This document shows positions 1 through 7,246 of a DNA stretch of 23,838 nt, one piece after another. Within the stretch, counting starts at the first letter, position 1; every line of letters begins with the position of its first letter. Below the pieces are notes generated by a model. That model was not told where the DNA came from. It made no database searches and was given only the letters and a program-made list of their open reading frames with translations. The position numbers and the translations under genes are program-made. This DNA is from a virus, in IMG/VR virus record IMGVR_UViG_3300047474_001057, positions 1 through 23,838 of that record. One strand, given 5' to 3'.

Positions 1-18
1 AGTAGCTCACTATTATAG

Positions 19-312
19 TTATAACTGTTGAAATAAGTTCCTTAATAAGAAAATCAATCCAACACCATTTAATAAAATTAAAGCTCTATCTCTCCAAATA
101 ATTGATACTACCAACCATAGTAGTATACCTACAGTAGATAACATTAAGTCATACGTGACCCAACTATCAATTCCTCTAAGAGACATCGCAGTTAAAACAA
201 ATCCTGATGCTACCCATTTAATATACCAATCTAAAGTATATTTTGGAGTAGCAGATTTAAAAATTCGCTTACTGTTTTTAATTTCTTCTTTATTAAATTC
301 TTGTTTAGTCAT
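19..312 (-). CDS. Small multi-pass membrane protein, unknown function
   Basis: A 97-aa protein of unknown function. About 25 charged N-terminal residues are followed by three hydrophobic stretches at roughly residues 30-44, 54-69 and 77-93, which would cross the inner membrane two or three times. The N-terminal part (Lys/Glu-rich, then a Tyr-Thr-Leu-Asp-Trp-Tyr stretch) would be cytoplasmic. The ATG lies inside the last codons of the dCMP deaminase gene (8-bp overlap), so the two are probably translationally coupled; no strong ribosome binding site is visible. It is the last gene of the nucleotide-metabolism operon in this window. I do not recognise a named family, and a role in lysis or membrane modification would be a guess. 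Confidence 0.7.
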   Translation of the reverse strand: MTKQEFNKEEIKNSKRIFKSATPKYTLDWYIKWVASGFVLTAMSLRGIDSWVTYDLMLSTVGILLWLVVSIIWRDRALILLNGVGLIFLLRNLFQQL

Positions 313-751
313 ATTTTACTAGCTCGTATTTTATACCAGCTTCATCAAAAAATTTGTTTGTTAACTCAAAAGAATCTTCCCATTTTTTTGGCATATCTTT
401 CATCCATGGCGATATGACTCTTTTGATCCCAACTTGAATAACAGCTTTAGCACATTCATGACATACTGGTAATCCATAAACAAACAGATCTGCTTTATCT
501 AAAGATACACCATTCCATGAAGCATTGTAAATACAATTCATTTCTGCATGAACTATTTTTTTATATTTTTCTTCACGATTATCATAGTCAGTATCATCCA
601 TGCCTCGAGGATATCCATTATACCCTTGAGCTAAAATTTGTCCTTTAGTTCCAACAGCAATAGCGCCAACTTGAGTACTTGGATCTTTACTCCAAGTTGA
701 AACCTGTTTTGCAATACCAAGATATCTTGGCCACCACGTTGAATCTTTCAT
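305..751 (-). CDS. cd: dCMP deaminase (T4 Cd-like)
   Basis: Zinc-dependent deoxycytidylate deaminase that converts dCMP to dUMP and so feeds thymidylate synthesis. From the ATG chosen here (148 aa), the zinc and catalytic motif His-Ala-Glu is at about residues 68-70 and the Pro-Val-Cys-x-x-Cys motif at about 95-100, the order and spacing of the cytidine/dCMP deaminase fold. The reading frame is open to a GTG at 763, but the ATG at 749-751, 9 nt after the stop of the upstream hydroxymethylase gene, gives the N-terminus expected for the family and has a GTGAG sequence ahead of it. The gene follows dCMP hydroxymethylase, so both enzymes compete for dCMP, as in T4. Confidence 0.93.
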   Translation of the reverse strand: MKDSTWWPRYLGIAKQVSTWSKDPSTQVGAIAVGTKGQILAQGYNGYPRGMDDTDYDNREEKYKKIVHAEMNCIYNASWNGVSLDKADLFVYGLPVCHECAKAVIQVGIKRVISPWMKDMPKKWEDSFELTNKFFDEAGIKYELVKYD

Positions 752-759
752 AGTATTAC

Positions 760-1419
760 TCACTTAACTAATTTAAAATGACGATCATATACATGCAAAT
801 TTTGTACTTGCCAATGGATATCACCTACATCTAGATGAAGTTCCCATGCCATTTTTTCAAGGATATGTCGTTGCCAAGCCCAATCGTTTCTATAACCAAA
901 GATTACATCATTTGAACGCATTTGTACTACACAATGTAATACATCATCACGAATATAATATGTAACTGAATTAGTACAGATAAAATCATTTTTACCATTT
1001 TCATTATACTCTTGCCAAATACTTGGACGAGTATAAATCATAGAAGCTCTTCGACTATCTGGATTATTTTCAAGTTCAGCTACAGCATTTTCGTATTGTT
1101 CAAAATATTTTTCAGACCAAATTAGATGGCCATAATTTGAATTGATTTCACCATGAATATTAGCTGTCATTTGCCACGCTTGAGGAGGTTCTTTATCTCC
1201 TTCAGGGTAGATATCAGTAATATTAGTCGATTCAGATTCATACCATTTGATTTCTGCATCAATATAATCCCAGTTTGGTTTGCCAAAGATTGCAGGTTCA
1301 TCTGCAATAAATGAAGCACCAATCATTTCAATTGTTTTACCACCATTTCGATCTTCGGTAAAGTTTTCGTTATATAATTCATTTCTGAAATATTCACGTA
1401 CTGCTTCAATCGTTATCAT
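760..1419 (-). CDS. 42: dCMP hydroxymethylase (T4 gp42-like), short C-terminus
   Basis: Makes 5-hydroxymethyl-dCMP from dCMP and methylene-tetrahydrofolate, the first step toward hydroxymethylcytosine DNA. It belongs to the thymidylate synthase superfamily but matches T4 gp42 along its length, including the N-terminal IEMIGASF block. The catalytic Cys falls at residue 148 and the Asp of FGYRND at residue 179, the same numbers as in T4 gp42; thymidylate synthases carry Asn at the second position, so this Asp points to dCMP as substrate. The ATG at 1417-1419 is preceded by AAAGGA; an in-frame upstream codon at 1503 would only extend into the neighbouring gene. At 219 aa it lacks about 25 C-terminal residues of T4 gp42 (246 aa), ending just after the conserved HVYDRHF segment. 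It overlaps the upstream Nmad1-like gene by 14 bp. Confidence 0.9.
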   Translation of the reverse strand: MITIEAVREYFRNELYNENFTEDRNGGKTIEMIGASFIADEPAIFGKPNWDYIDAEIKWYESESTNITDIYPEGDKEPPQAWQMTANIHGEINSNYGHLIWSEKYFEQYENAVAELENNPDSRRASMIYTRPSIWQEYNENGKNDFICTNSVTYYIRDDVLHCVVQMRSNDVIFGYRNDWAWQRHILEKMAWELHLDVGDIHWQVQNLHVYDRHFKLVK

Positions 1420-1744
1420 TAACTTGTCCTTTGATTGGTTTGTTAAACATATCACGATCAGGACTTTGACCTTCCATTTTACCACGAATGTATGATACTG
1501 CAAAAGATGAATAGTTAATTAGATCTTTGTAAGTATCTTCAAGGGATTCATAGTTAGGACTATTTCCAGATTCGAGAAGTGACGTTGCGCGCATGACTTT
1601 ACCAAGAATTACATCGTGAATAGTATCAACACCTCTACGATAATGCATCGATTGAGTTACATTTGAACCATCACTTTGATAATCTTGTGATTTTTTGGTT
1701 TGCATTTCTGCGCATTCTTTTAAGACTACTAGGCTTTCTTTCAT
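1406..1744 (-). CDS. DUF1599 / nucleotide-modification-associated domain 1 (Nmad1)-like protein
   Basis: A 112-aa, mostly helical protein. An N-terminal KKSQDY block, a central DVILGKVMRATSLLE helix and a C-terminal LEDTYKDLINYSSFAVSY segment resemble the DUF1599 family. That family is named nucleotide-modification-associated domain 1 because of its phage gene context; its biochemical role is unproven. It is the first gene after an early-type promoter (1768-1796) with AAAGGA ahead of the ATG, and it overlaps the dCMP hydroxymethylase gene by 14 bp. That placement fits a role in making or handling modified nucleotides, which is inference. Family assignment rests on recalled motif similarity only. 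Confidence 0.65.
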   Translation of the reverse strand: MKESLVVLKECAEMQTKKSQDYQSDGSNVTQSMHYRRGVDTIHDVILGKVMRATSLLESGNSPNYESLEDTYKDLINYSSFAVSYIRGKMEGQSPDRDMFNKPIKGQVNDND

Positions 1745-1767
1745 ATCGTTTCCTTTATAATATAGTT

Positions 1768-1796
1768 ATTATAACACAGTTTACTGTAAAAGTAAA
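1768..1796 (-). promoter_or_regulatory. Early-type promoter a (Nmad1-42-cd operon)
   Basis: On the minus strand: -35 TTTACT (1791-1796), 17-bp spacer, -10 TATAAT (1768-1773) with upstream TGTGT giving an extended -10. It resembles T4 early promoters read by host sigma-70 RNA polymerase. An A/T tract lies upstream. It sits about 25 bp before the ATG at 1744. Confidence 0.85.
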
Positions 1797-1820
1797 CAAT
1801 TATTTTACTTTTTTTTACAA

Positions 1821-2249
1821 TTAATGAGTAATTTTCCATTCTTTATTTTTCCACTCATATCTATTATAGAATGAGTATTCGTTTGAATCTTCAGGATTGA
1901 TAAAGATCATTAAATGATCAGGCCAATTCATCCACTCTTGATTTAACTTAATATCAGTAAACCGTTGTAGCATAATTGGAATATTTTCTTTCTTTCCAGT
2001 TACCTTAATTTCTACCGGTAATCCGTCTGGATCGATTACATCTTTATACTCTCTTGTATCATCATCCCATCCCAATACTTCTATTAAGTAAAGTTCTGCA
2101 GCATGGCCTCTACGAGTTTGGCGAATCAAATCTTCGTAAGTTCTACCACTCATTTTAAATGAAGTGTTTGTAGCTATTTTTTTAGCTTCGTTAGTTGCCC
2201 TATCATGAAGTTGAATAGGATTTATTTCGTTTACGTTAAAATTTATCAT
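1821..2249 (-). CDS. Putative PD-(D/E)XK nuclease-like protein
   Basis: A 142-aa protein of uncertain function. The pattern GHAAELYL (Glu52), then Asp70/Asp73, then Glu80-Ile-Lys82 fits the E ... D ... ExK active-site layout of PD-(D/E)XK nucleases, with the last two in a predicted beta-hairpin. The C-terminal third is rich in Trp and Tyr. The ATG overlaps the stop of the upstream hydrolase gene as ATGA, so it is likely translated by coupling; no good ribosome binding site is seen. It is the last gene of the Sm-like/MazG/primase-like/SleB operon and lies just upstream of promoter a. If real, a nuclease would fit host DNA degradation or repair. The assignment is motif-level only. Confidence 0.5.
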   Translation of the reverse strand: MINFNVNEINPIQLHDRATNEAKKIATNTSFKMSGRTYEDLIRQTRRGHAAELYLIEVLGWDDDTREYKDVIDPDGLPVEIKVTGKKENIPIMLQRFTDIKLNQEWMNWPDHLMIFINPEDSNEYSFYNRYEWKNKEWKITH

Positions 2250-2764
2250 TTGTAAAATATATGGTTCTCAATAGTTATGACTCTAGTTAAGTGATCAGCC
2301 CAATATGGGTAAACATAATCTGCATGGTACCAAAGAGCACCATCAGTTATATCTATAGTCTTTTCATTTAAGACCATATCAGCAATTCGAATTGATTCAA
2401 CCCAAGTCCTTGAATCCTTTGGTTCATCGGATTTTCCATCGCAATACCAACTAAATTGGCACATTCCTATTACAGGAACTTTATTACCAGTCCAAGATTC
2501 ATAATATGCTTTTGATTGATATACTACATCACATATAGTTTCCGGAAATTGTAAATCTTCAACTCTATTTAGTGTTACATTAGCTACAGCTATTTTTCCA
2601 GCTAAAGGTTGATTTCCAGCTTCAAAATAAATGTTTTGAGCTAAGCAAAGTCTATCTCCGTTTTCATCTGATCCATAAACTTTCTGCGCGAAAAACGCTA
2701 ATAGCAAAGGTAAAGATATAACTATTGCTATTTTTAAAATGTTATCATATAACCATTTTTCCAT
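2246..2764 (-). CDS. SleB-family cell wall hydrolase, probable endolysin
   Basis: Probable peptidoglycan hydrolase. An N-terminal hydrophobic segment at about residues 10-29 (Ile/Leu/Ala-rich, after a Lys) could be a signal anchor or SAR-type export signal. The rest matches the SleB/Hydrolase_2 family: NIYFEAGNQP with the presumed catalytic Glu48, then GKIAVANVTLNRV, then the Cys-containing CQFSWYCDG segment, then ALWYHADYV. Family members cleave peptidoglycan in spore germination and in phages that use them for lysis. The ATG has TAGGAG ahead of it. It follows the primase-like gene by 9 bp. No holin is recognisable nearby, so a SAR-type endolysin that exports itself is plausible but inferred. 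Confidence 0.82.
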   Translation of the reverse strand: MEKWLYDNILKIAIVISLPLLLAFFAQKVYGSDENGDRLCLAQNIYFEAGNQPLAGKIAVANVTLNRVEDLQFPETICDVVYQSKAYYESWTGNKVPVIGMCQFSWYCDGKSDEPKDSRTWVESIRIADMVLNEKTIDITDGALWYHADYVYPYWADHLTRVITIENHIFYK

Positions 2765-2773
2765 AATATACTC

Positions 2774-3673
2774 CTATATATTTTTACTGAAAACAAATTC
2801 AATTGCTCTTTCAGCTTCTTTATCTATCGGTCTTTTTAAGTACCAATTACCACACTCTGAATCTAAATCTCTTATAAGATGTTCAACTTCTTTTGCAGTA
2901 ATGGGATAACCTTTAGATATCGCGTTACCGGCAATAGAAACCATAAGCTGGTATAATGCATAGTACCAACCATCAGTTAATAGTTTATAATCTGCAATTT
3001 TTTTCTGATTAACAAATGGACAATCCTTATATCCAGTCCAAGTGTAATGTTTATTGTTTAGTTGATTTTTTCTATGGTCCATAAGACCTTGTTTAATAGC
3101 TGGAGGTAGTTTATCAAAGAAGCTACCTTCTGGAGTTACGTATTTATGTTTCTCCATAAGTGCTGTAGGATCTAATAATTTACCTTCATTTTTGTGTATG
3201 AAGTTGTTTGCACCATCATATTTAGCTGGTATATAATACATACGAGATAAATCTTTAGTTTGAGCATCACCTATTTCACCTAACTCTTTATTTAAAGCAA
3301 ACCAAAAATGTTTGATTTCTTCTTTGTCAACATAACGAGTTAATGGAAATACTAATCTGAATTTTGGTAGTGTTTTAGTAGAAGATGCTGTACTGTATTT
3401 AATGTGATAGTATTTATTCCAAGGTTCTTCATTAACCTCAATATCAACATCAACTGCACACCAGCCAGCCCATGCAACTACACCGTCATTACAACGAGTA
3501 GAATCTTTTTTATAGATTGCTGGACTTATAAGAGGAGCATCCTTTTTTGTAGGATACTTTGTGCTTTCTGATAATTTAAACAATACAGCTTCAAACTCAT
3601 CAAAAGAATCATAATCCATCCTTTGATGAGTTTTATTATCGTATATGTTATTAAATATCGTTAAACTTGCCAT
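2774..3673 (-). CDS. Primase-like protein (archaeo-eukaryotic primase fold, putative)
   Basis: A 299-aa protein that looks like a primase-polymerase type enzyme. From the chosen ATG, an AVDVDI strand carries the DxD metal-binding motif at about residues 75-77, preceded by AWAGW. A KYSTAS segment, a KFRLVFPLTR strand at about 104-112 and a DLSRMYYIP motif at about 141-150 follow, the pattern of AEP/PrimPol domains in mobile-element replication proteins. The C-terminal 60 residues (PITAKEVEHLIRDL onward) resemble the helical PriCT region. The ATG at 3671-3673 has CAGGAA ahead at good spacing; an earlier ATG at 3685 does not. It overlaps the MazG-like gene by 23 bp. T4 uses the DnaG-type gp61 instead. 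The assignment is from motifs and could be a degenerate or Rep-like relative. Confidence 0.55.
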   Translation of the reverse strand: MASLTIFNNIYDNKTHQRMDYDSFDEFEAVLFKLSESTKYPTKKDAPLISPAIYKKDSTRCNDGVVAWAGWCAVDVDIEVNEEPWNKYYHIKYSTASSTKTLPKFRLVFPLTRYVDKEEIKHFWFALNKELGEIGDAQTKDLSRMYYIPAKYDGANNFIHKNEGKLLDPTALMEKHKYVTPEGSFFDKLPPAIKQGLMDHRKNQLNNKHYTWTGYKDCPFVNQKKIADYKLLTDGWYYALYQLMVSIAGNAISKGYPITAKEVEHLIRDLDSECGNWYLKRPIDKEAERAIEFVFSKNI

Positions 3674-4052
3674 GGTTTCCTGCATGACTTGGAGCTGTCC
3701 AACCTTCTGGTTTAATTAAATCTGGAACTCCAAGTGGATTTGGTCTTGATGGTTTTTCACCAACTTCTTTATTCATATTAGCTTCAAGTACAGCATCCCA
3801 AGCTTTATAAGGATCTACTCCAAAAGCATCAAGTGTACCAATAGCTACTACACATAAATCAATAAGTCCATCAACAATTTCTTCAGCATCATTGTTAGTT
3901 AATGCTGCTTGTGTTTCCATTAATTCTTCTTTTAGAAAATCAACTCTAAACTCAAGAAACTTTTTTAATTTCTCTGGATTATTGTCAACCCATTGTCTTG
4001 TTAGATATTTAGCTTGCATTATGTGAATATCTTTTACCCAATCTTTACTCAT
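3651..4052 (-). CDS. MazG-like all-alpha NTP pyrophosphohydrolase
   Basis: A 133-aa all-helical protein. The metal-binding signature of all-alpha NTP pyrophosphatases is visible as EELME at residues 42-46 and ExxD at 58-61, followed by a helix with GVDPYKAWDAVLEANMNKE. That layout matches MazG/phosphoribosyl-ATP pyrophosphohydrolase relatives, which hydrolyse nucleoside triphosphates to monophosphates. The C-terminal 35 residues are Pro/Gly/His-rich and probably flexible. AAGGAAT precedes the ATG, which overlaps the stop of the upstream Sm-like gene as TAATG. T4 gp56 (dCTPase) is also an all-alpha pyrophosphatase; this gene could fill that role and supply dCMP to the hydroxymethylase, which is inference. 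Marine phage MazG proteins have also been linked to ppGpp or dNTP control. Confidence 0.78.
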   Translation of the reverse strand: MSKDWVKDIHIMQAKYLTRQWVDNNPEKLKKFLEFRVDFLKEELMETQAALTNNDAEEIVDGLIDLCVVAIGTLDAFGVDPYKAWDAVLEANMNKEVGEKPSRPNPLGVPDLIKPEGWTAPSHAGNHGKFNDI

Positions 4053-4348
4053 TATGTTATGATTCCTTTTCCTGCACTGCTAGCTGATAGATCAATACTA
4101 GAAGTAGCTTGTTGATGTTGATTTTTTAGATCATCAATTGGTTCTACCACAAACATAACATGTTGTTTAGGTATGTCAACACCTTCAGATGATTTAGTAT
4201 ATGGCATCCAAGGCATAAATCCAAGTTTACCTTCTCCAGCTGGAATCATTACAATAGCATCTTCAACTCGCCAAGAGTCATCTTTGTCAGCTACGTTACC
4301 AATGATTTCTTCACCGGATGTTAATCTTAGTAGTTGTATATTTTTCAT
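4052..4348 (-). CDS. Sm-like fold small protein 1 (unknown function)
   Basis: A 98-aa protein beginning with LLRLTSGEEIIGNVADKDDSWRV, a short beta-barrel pattern like LSm/SH3 folds (TSGEEIIG, then a D-rich turn, then an IVMIP strand), followed by a GFMPWMPY motif and a polar, Ser-rich tail. A second gene at 19395-19778 has the same layout (LLNGEEII ... PWFAF), so these are two members of one phage family. It is the first gene after early-type promoter b and is followed directly by the MazG-like gene (TAATG overlap). RNA or nucleotide binding would be typical for the fold but is not shown here. Confidence 0.7.
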   Translation of the reverse strand: MKNIQLLRLTSGEEIIGNVADKDDSWRVEDAIVMIPAGEGKLGFMPWMPYTKSSEGVDIPKQHVMFVVEPIDDLKNQHQQATSSIDLSASSAGKGIIT

Positions 4349-4368
4349 TTTTTCTCCATATATGGTAT

Positions 4369-4397
4369 ATTATAACACAGTTTTATATAAAAGTAAA
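4369..4397 (-). promoter_or_regulatory. Early-type promoter b (Sm-like/MazG/primase-like operon)
   Basis: Minus strand: -35 TTTACT (4392-4397), 17-bp spacer, -10 TATAAT (4369-4374) within TGTGTTATAAT. It lies between the end of the polymerase gene and the first gene of the next operon, about 20 bp before the ATG at 4348. Confidence 0.85.
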
Positions 4398-4402
4398 CAA
4401 CT

Positions 4403-6928
4403 TTATGCAAAAAAATCATTTAAAGTTGCTACTTCTTTTGAAGACCAACCAATCGCTTCAAGGATTGGATCGATCGCGTCTAGAAAAGTTTTTTGGAATT
4501 GTAAGTCATAATCAATGTACCTGTGAAGACCAAACTCTTCTGGCAAATATTCAGGAAAACTAATAACGTTTTCCTTGAGAACATTTGGTGTTTTTAGATA
4601 GACGAATTTAATTTTTTCGCCATTTCCAATTTGTTGATGTTTTTTCTGTAAAGATAAATCAATAAGCATCTTATTATATAGTAATCCACCACGAGCATGA
4701 ATTGGTGTACCTTTTTTATAGATTGTTTGATTGTCTTTGAATGCAGATATTTTACTGATTCCACGTGGAAAAGCAATTTGATCTGGTGGTAAAGTTTTGA
4801 AATATGTTTTGAATTGATCAATAGATTTTTGAACTTGTGATTCTGAACCTGAAACAATTTCTGTAAATATAGCTTTAAGAGCATCACGACATGGCATAGG
4901 AGTAGAAGATTTAATAGCTTCAATACCCATGATTTTTAGTTTGGGTTCAGAATAACGAACACCTTCATTATCTTGTACATTAAGAATATATCGTTTTTTA
5001 GCTGTCCATATGCCAACATCAGCAATAACTTCACGACCCATGACCATTTTGTTTTCAATACCGCCAAGCTTATCAAATAGCTTTTGGTAATTATCAGCCA
5101 ATACCGGTTCTAGTTTGTCATTACATACTGCATCAAGAAAATCAGTTGTATTTGTTGGATTAAACTTTTTAACAAGATCATCTAAGCTAACATACACACT
5201 GTCCGTGTCGATTGCAATAACATAATCCTTGGGATTACCTTCTGCTTTAGGGTTAAGCAATCGATTGAGATAATCATTGACTGCTTTTTCTGCCCATCGT
5301 ATTGTAAGTTGGCCAGTAAGAGTAATTCCTTCTGCGATTCGTTGGTCGAAGAACCTGAAGTACTTGTTGCCCAAAGCACCATAAAGAGAATTAAGGAGAA
5401 TTTTAATAGCCATTTGCCTGTTCTCACTAATCGATATATCTCTTTCGATTCTGTATATGTCTTGTTTGTCATTTTTATCTACCTTTTGTAACTCTTTTTG
5501 CGACTTAAGCATTGATTGTTTTATTTCTACACGTTCTGCATATAAGTCGCCAATAATTTTTGGTAGAACACCTTTTTTACTTGTATTGAAATGTTGACCA
5601 CCAACTGAAACACATTCATCTTCGCTTCTATCTATATTTAAATTGTATTCGATAACATTGTCAACAGTCACATGAGGAGAGACAATACCCTCTTTAATAG
5701 TTTCTGGTGACATATTATATTGCATAATTAGTGATGGATATAGTGAATTAAGATCAAAAGAAACAACATTTCTGTGCAATCCAACAATAGGTTCCTTAAC
5801 GTAACCACCTGGATATGGTGTTTTAATCTTATCTTCTGAGAATGGTATGGCAACTTTATTTGCATAAAGATCACGATATATAATTGTGTCCCATATTGCA
5901 GTAGTGCCAAATGTGTCACCATAATTAACACCACCCTTGTAACCTATAGTCATTGCAAGAGTAATAAGACCAGTTTTATCTTCGATACGATCAACCAATT
6001 CAACATCTTTTATGTTATAGTCAATAAACTTTTGATAATCAAACTTATAAAGACTAAACAAATCTCCATGTTCTTCATAGGAAAGTTTCTTTTCGCCAAG
6101 TACAACATGAGAGATGTGATTAAGTGAATATGATTCTTGTGGTCCATACGAATATCCAAACTTTTTAAATAGTTCTAGATAATCAAGGTGTTCAATACCA
6201 CCAATTTCATATGTTTGTTGTTTACGTTGGAATGAATTAATGATTCTTTCATCGACCATACCCCATGGTGATAACTTTTTATGAGCACCAGGAATGAGAC
6301 GATTTATACGATTTACAAGATAAGGAATATCAAAGAACCTAGAATTCCAACCAGTAATTACATCAGGAGTTTGCGATGGTGTAGACCAATGGTCAAGAAA
6401 CTTTTGAAGCAACATAGCTTCGTTTAGACATTTAATATAAACAACTCGATTAGTTTTCATAAGAGCTTTGTTTACATCATAATCACCAACGCCAAAAACA
6501 TAATAGGTATTATCCACATTATTTTTAAGACAAATAGCTGTGATTTCTTTTGAAGCTTCTTCTGGTTCTGGGAATCCATCATCAGAAGCAACCTCAATAT
6601 CGATAGTAGTTACGTTAATAAGATTACGATCGAATTTAATTGTTCCAGGGAAGTATTCATTAATGAAACTTGATATATAACGAGTGTTGCCAAAGATCTT
6701 TCTACCAGCAACTTCTTTGTTTTGTTGAACCCATTCTTTAGCTTCACGCATAGTATCAAATTTAACTGGTGCGCATTTGTCTCCAGACAAAGATGTCCAA
6801 TCACCTTTTGGTGTTGATACAAAGAGAGTGGGAGCGTATTTAATTTTGTGACTTACTTTTTTACCGTTTTCATATCCACGATAAAGAATCATATTTCCAT
6901 ATCGAGTGACGTTAGTGTAAAAGTTCAT
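4403..6928 (-). CDS. 43: Family B DNA polymerase (T4 gp43-like)
   Basis: Replicative DNA polymerase with 3'-5' proofreading, 841 aa from the ATG used here (T4 gp43 is 898). The exonuclease I motif DIEVASDD is at about residues 110-117, and the later exonuclease residues include GWNSRFFDIPY. Polymerase motif A (SFDLNSLYPSLI) is near residue 390, motif B (KILLNSLYGALGN) near 510 and motif C (AIDTDS) near 572. The C-terminal LNDFFA tail is consistent with a clamp-binding peptide. An in-frame TTG at 6934 is less likely than the ATG at 6926-6928, which has GGAA upstream. The gene has its own early-type promoter (c) and lies directly after the small membrane-protein terminator. Confidence 0.97.
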   Translation of the reverse strand: MNFYTNVTRYGNMILYRGYENGKKVSHKIKYAPTLFVSTPKGDWTSLSGDKCAPVKFDTMREAKEWVQQNKEVAGRKIFGNTRYISSFINEYFPGTIKFDRNLINVTTIDIEVASDDGFPEPEEASKEITAICLKNNVDNTYYVFGVGDYDVNKALMKTNRVVYIKCLNEAMLLQKFLDHWSTPSQTPDVITGWNSRFFDIPYLVNRINRLIPGAHKKLSPWGMVDERIINSFQRKQQTYEIGGIEHLDYLELFKKFGYSYGPQESYSLNHISHVVLGEKKLSYEEHGDLFSLYKFDYQKFIDYNIKDVELVDRIEDKTGLITLAMTIGYKGGVNYGDTFGTTAIWDTIIYRDLYANKVAIPFSEDKIKTPYPGGYVKEPIVGLHRNVVSFDLNSLYPSLIMQYNMSPETIKEGIVSPHVTVDNVIEYNLNIDRSEDECVSVGGQHFNTSKKGVLPKIIGDLYAERVEIKQSMLKSQKELQKVDKNDKQDIYRIERDISISENRQMAIKILLNSLYGALGNKYFRFFDQRIAEGITLTGQLTIRWAEKAVNDYLNRLLNPKAEGNPKDYVIAIDTDSVYVSLDDLVKKFNPTNTTDFLDAVCNDKLEPVLADNYQKLFDKLGGIENKMVMGREVIADVGIWTAKKRYILNVQDNEGVRYSEPKLKIMGIEAIKSSTPMPCRDALKAIFTEIVSGSESQVQKSIDQFKTYFKTLPPDQIAFPRGISKISAFKDNQTIYKKGTPIHARGGLLYNKMLIDLSLQKKHQQIGNGEKIKFVYLKTPNVLKENVISFPEYLPEEFGLHRYIDYDLQFQKTFLDAIDPILEAIGWSSKEVATLNDFFA

Positions 6929-6955
6929 AGGCAAATTTCCATAATGTAGAGTAAT

Positions 6956-6984
6956 ATTATAACACAGTTCTCATAAAAAGTAAA
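6956..6984 (-). promoter_or_regulatory. Early-type promoter c (DNA polymerase)
   Basis: Minus strand: -35 TTTACT (6979-6984), 17-bp spacer, -10 TATAAT (6956-6961) in TGTGTTATAAT. It starts 10 bp after the T-run of the terminator at 6994-7026, so gene 43 appears insulated from upstream transcription and driven separately. Confidence 0.87.
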
Positions 6985-6993
6985 GGACTTTTT

Positions 6994-7026
6994 GAAAAAA
7001 GTTTGAGGGGAAATTTCTTTCCCCTC
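6994..7026 (-). terminator. Rho-independent terminator
   Basis: On the minus strand a perfect 9-bp stem (GAGGGGAAA with TTTCCCCTC) closes a GAAA tetraloop and is followed by AAAC and a run of six T. It ends the Hsp20/small membrane protein unit, 14 bp after the stop at 7041. Confidence 0.93.
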
Positions 7027-7040
7027 GATGTTGCGTCAGA

Positions 7041-7190
7041 CTAAATACCAAATTGATTTGAAGCTACCCATACTAACATTGGTGCAGTGCCTAAGCATAC
7101 AAATGTTATTAATACAGGCTCCATAACTCGGTATAAGGTCTTAGCGATGTCTTGATGATTTGCCATTACAGCTTTTATTGTTGTCATCAT
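7041..7190 (-). CDS. Small single-pass membrane protein, 49 aa
   Basis: A short gene encoding 49 aa: a polar N-terminus (MMTTIKAVMANHQDIAKTLY) and one hydrophobic segment at about residues 26-43 (VLITFVCLGTAPMLVWVA). GGAG stands 4 nt before the first of two tandem ATGs, a good ribosome binding site. It lies 56 bp after the Hsp20 gene and just before a strong terminator, so it is the last gene of that unit and probably shares the late-type promoter upstream of Hsp20. Function is unknown; size and topology would suit a small membrane effector, but nothing in the sequence establishes this. Confidence 0.72.
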   Translation of the reverse strand: MMTTIKAVMANHQDIAKTLYRVMEPVLITFVCLGTAPMLVWVASNQFGI

Positions 7191-7246
7191 TAATCTCCAG
7201 TAAAAAGTTTGTAACTATCTACTGAGTTTTCGCTAATTGAGAACTC

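Noticed and set aside
12-17. TATAAT on the minus strand near the left edge
   Set aside because: No TTTACT or TTTACA at 17-bp spacing, no TGTG extension, and it overlaps the end of the membrane-protein gene.
760-1419. Thymidylate synthase identity for the TS-superfamily gene
   Set aside because: Asp at position 179 instead of Asn, CTN instead of PCH around the catalytic Cys, and full-length similarity to T4 gp42 favour dCMP hydroxymethylase.
4173-4563. Plus-strand open frames across the Sm-like gene and the end of gene 43
   Set aside because: Antisense to well-supported genes, no promoter or ribosome binding site, composition like reversed coding sequence.
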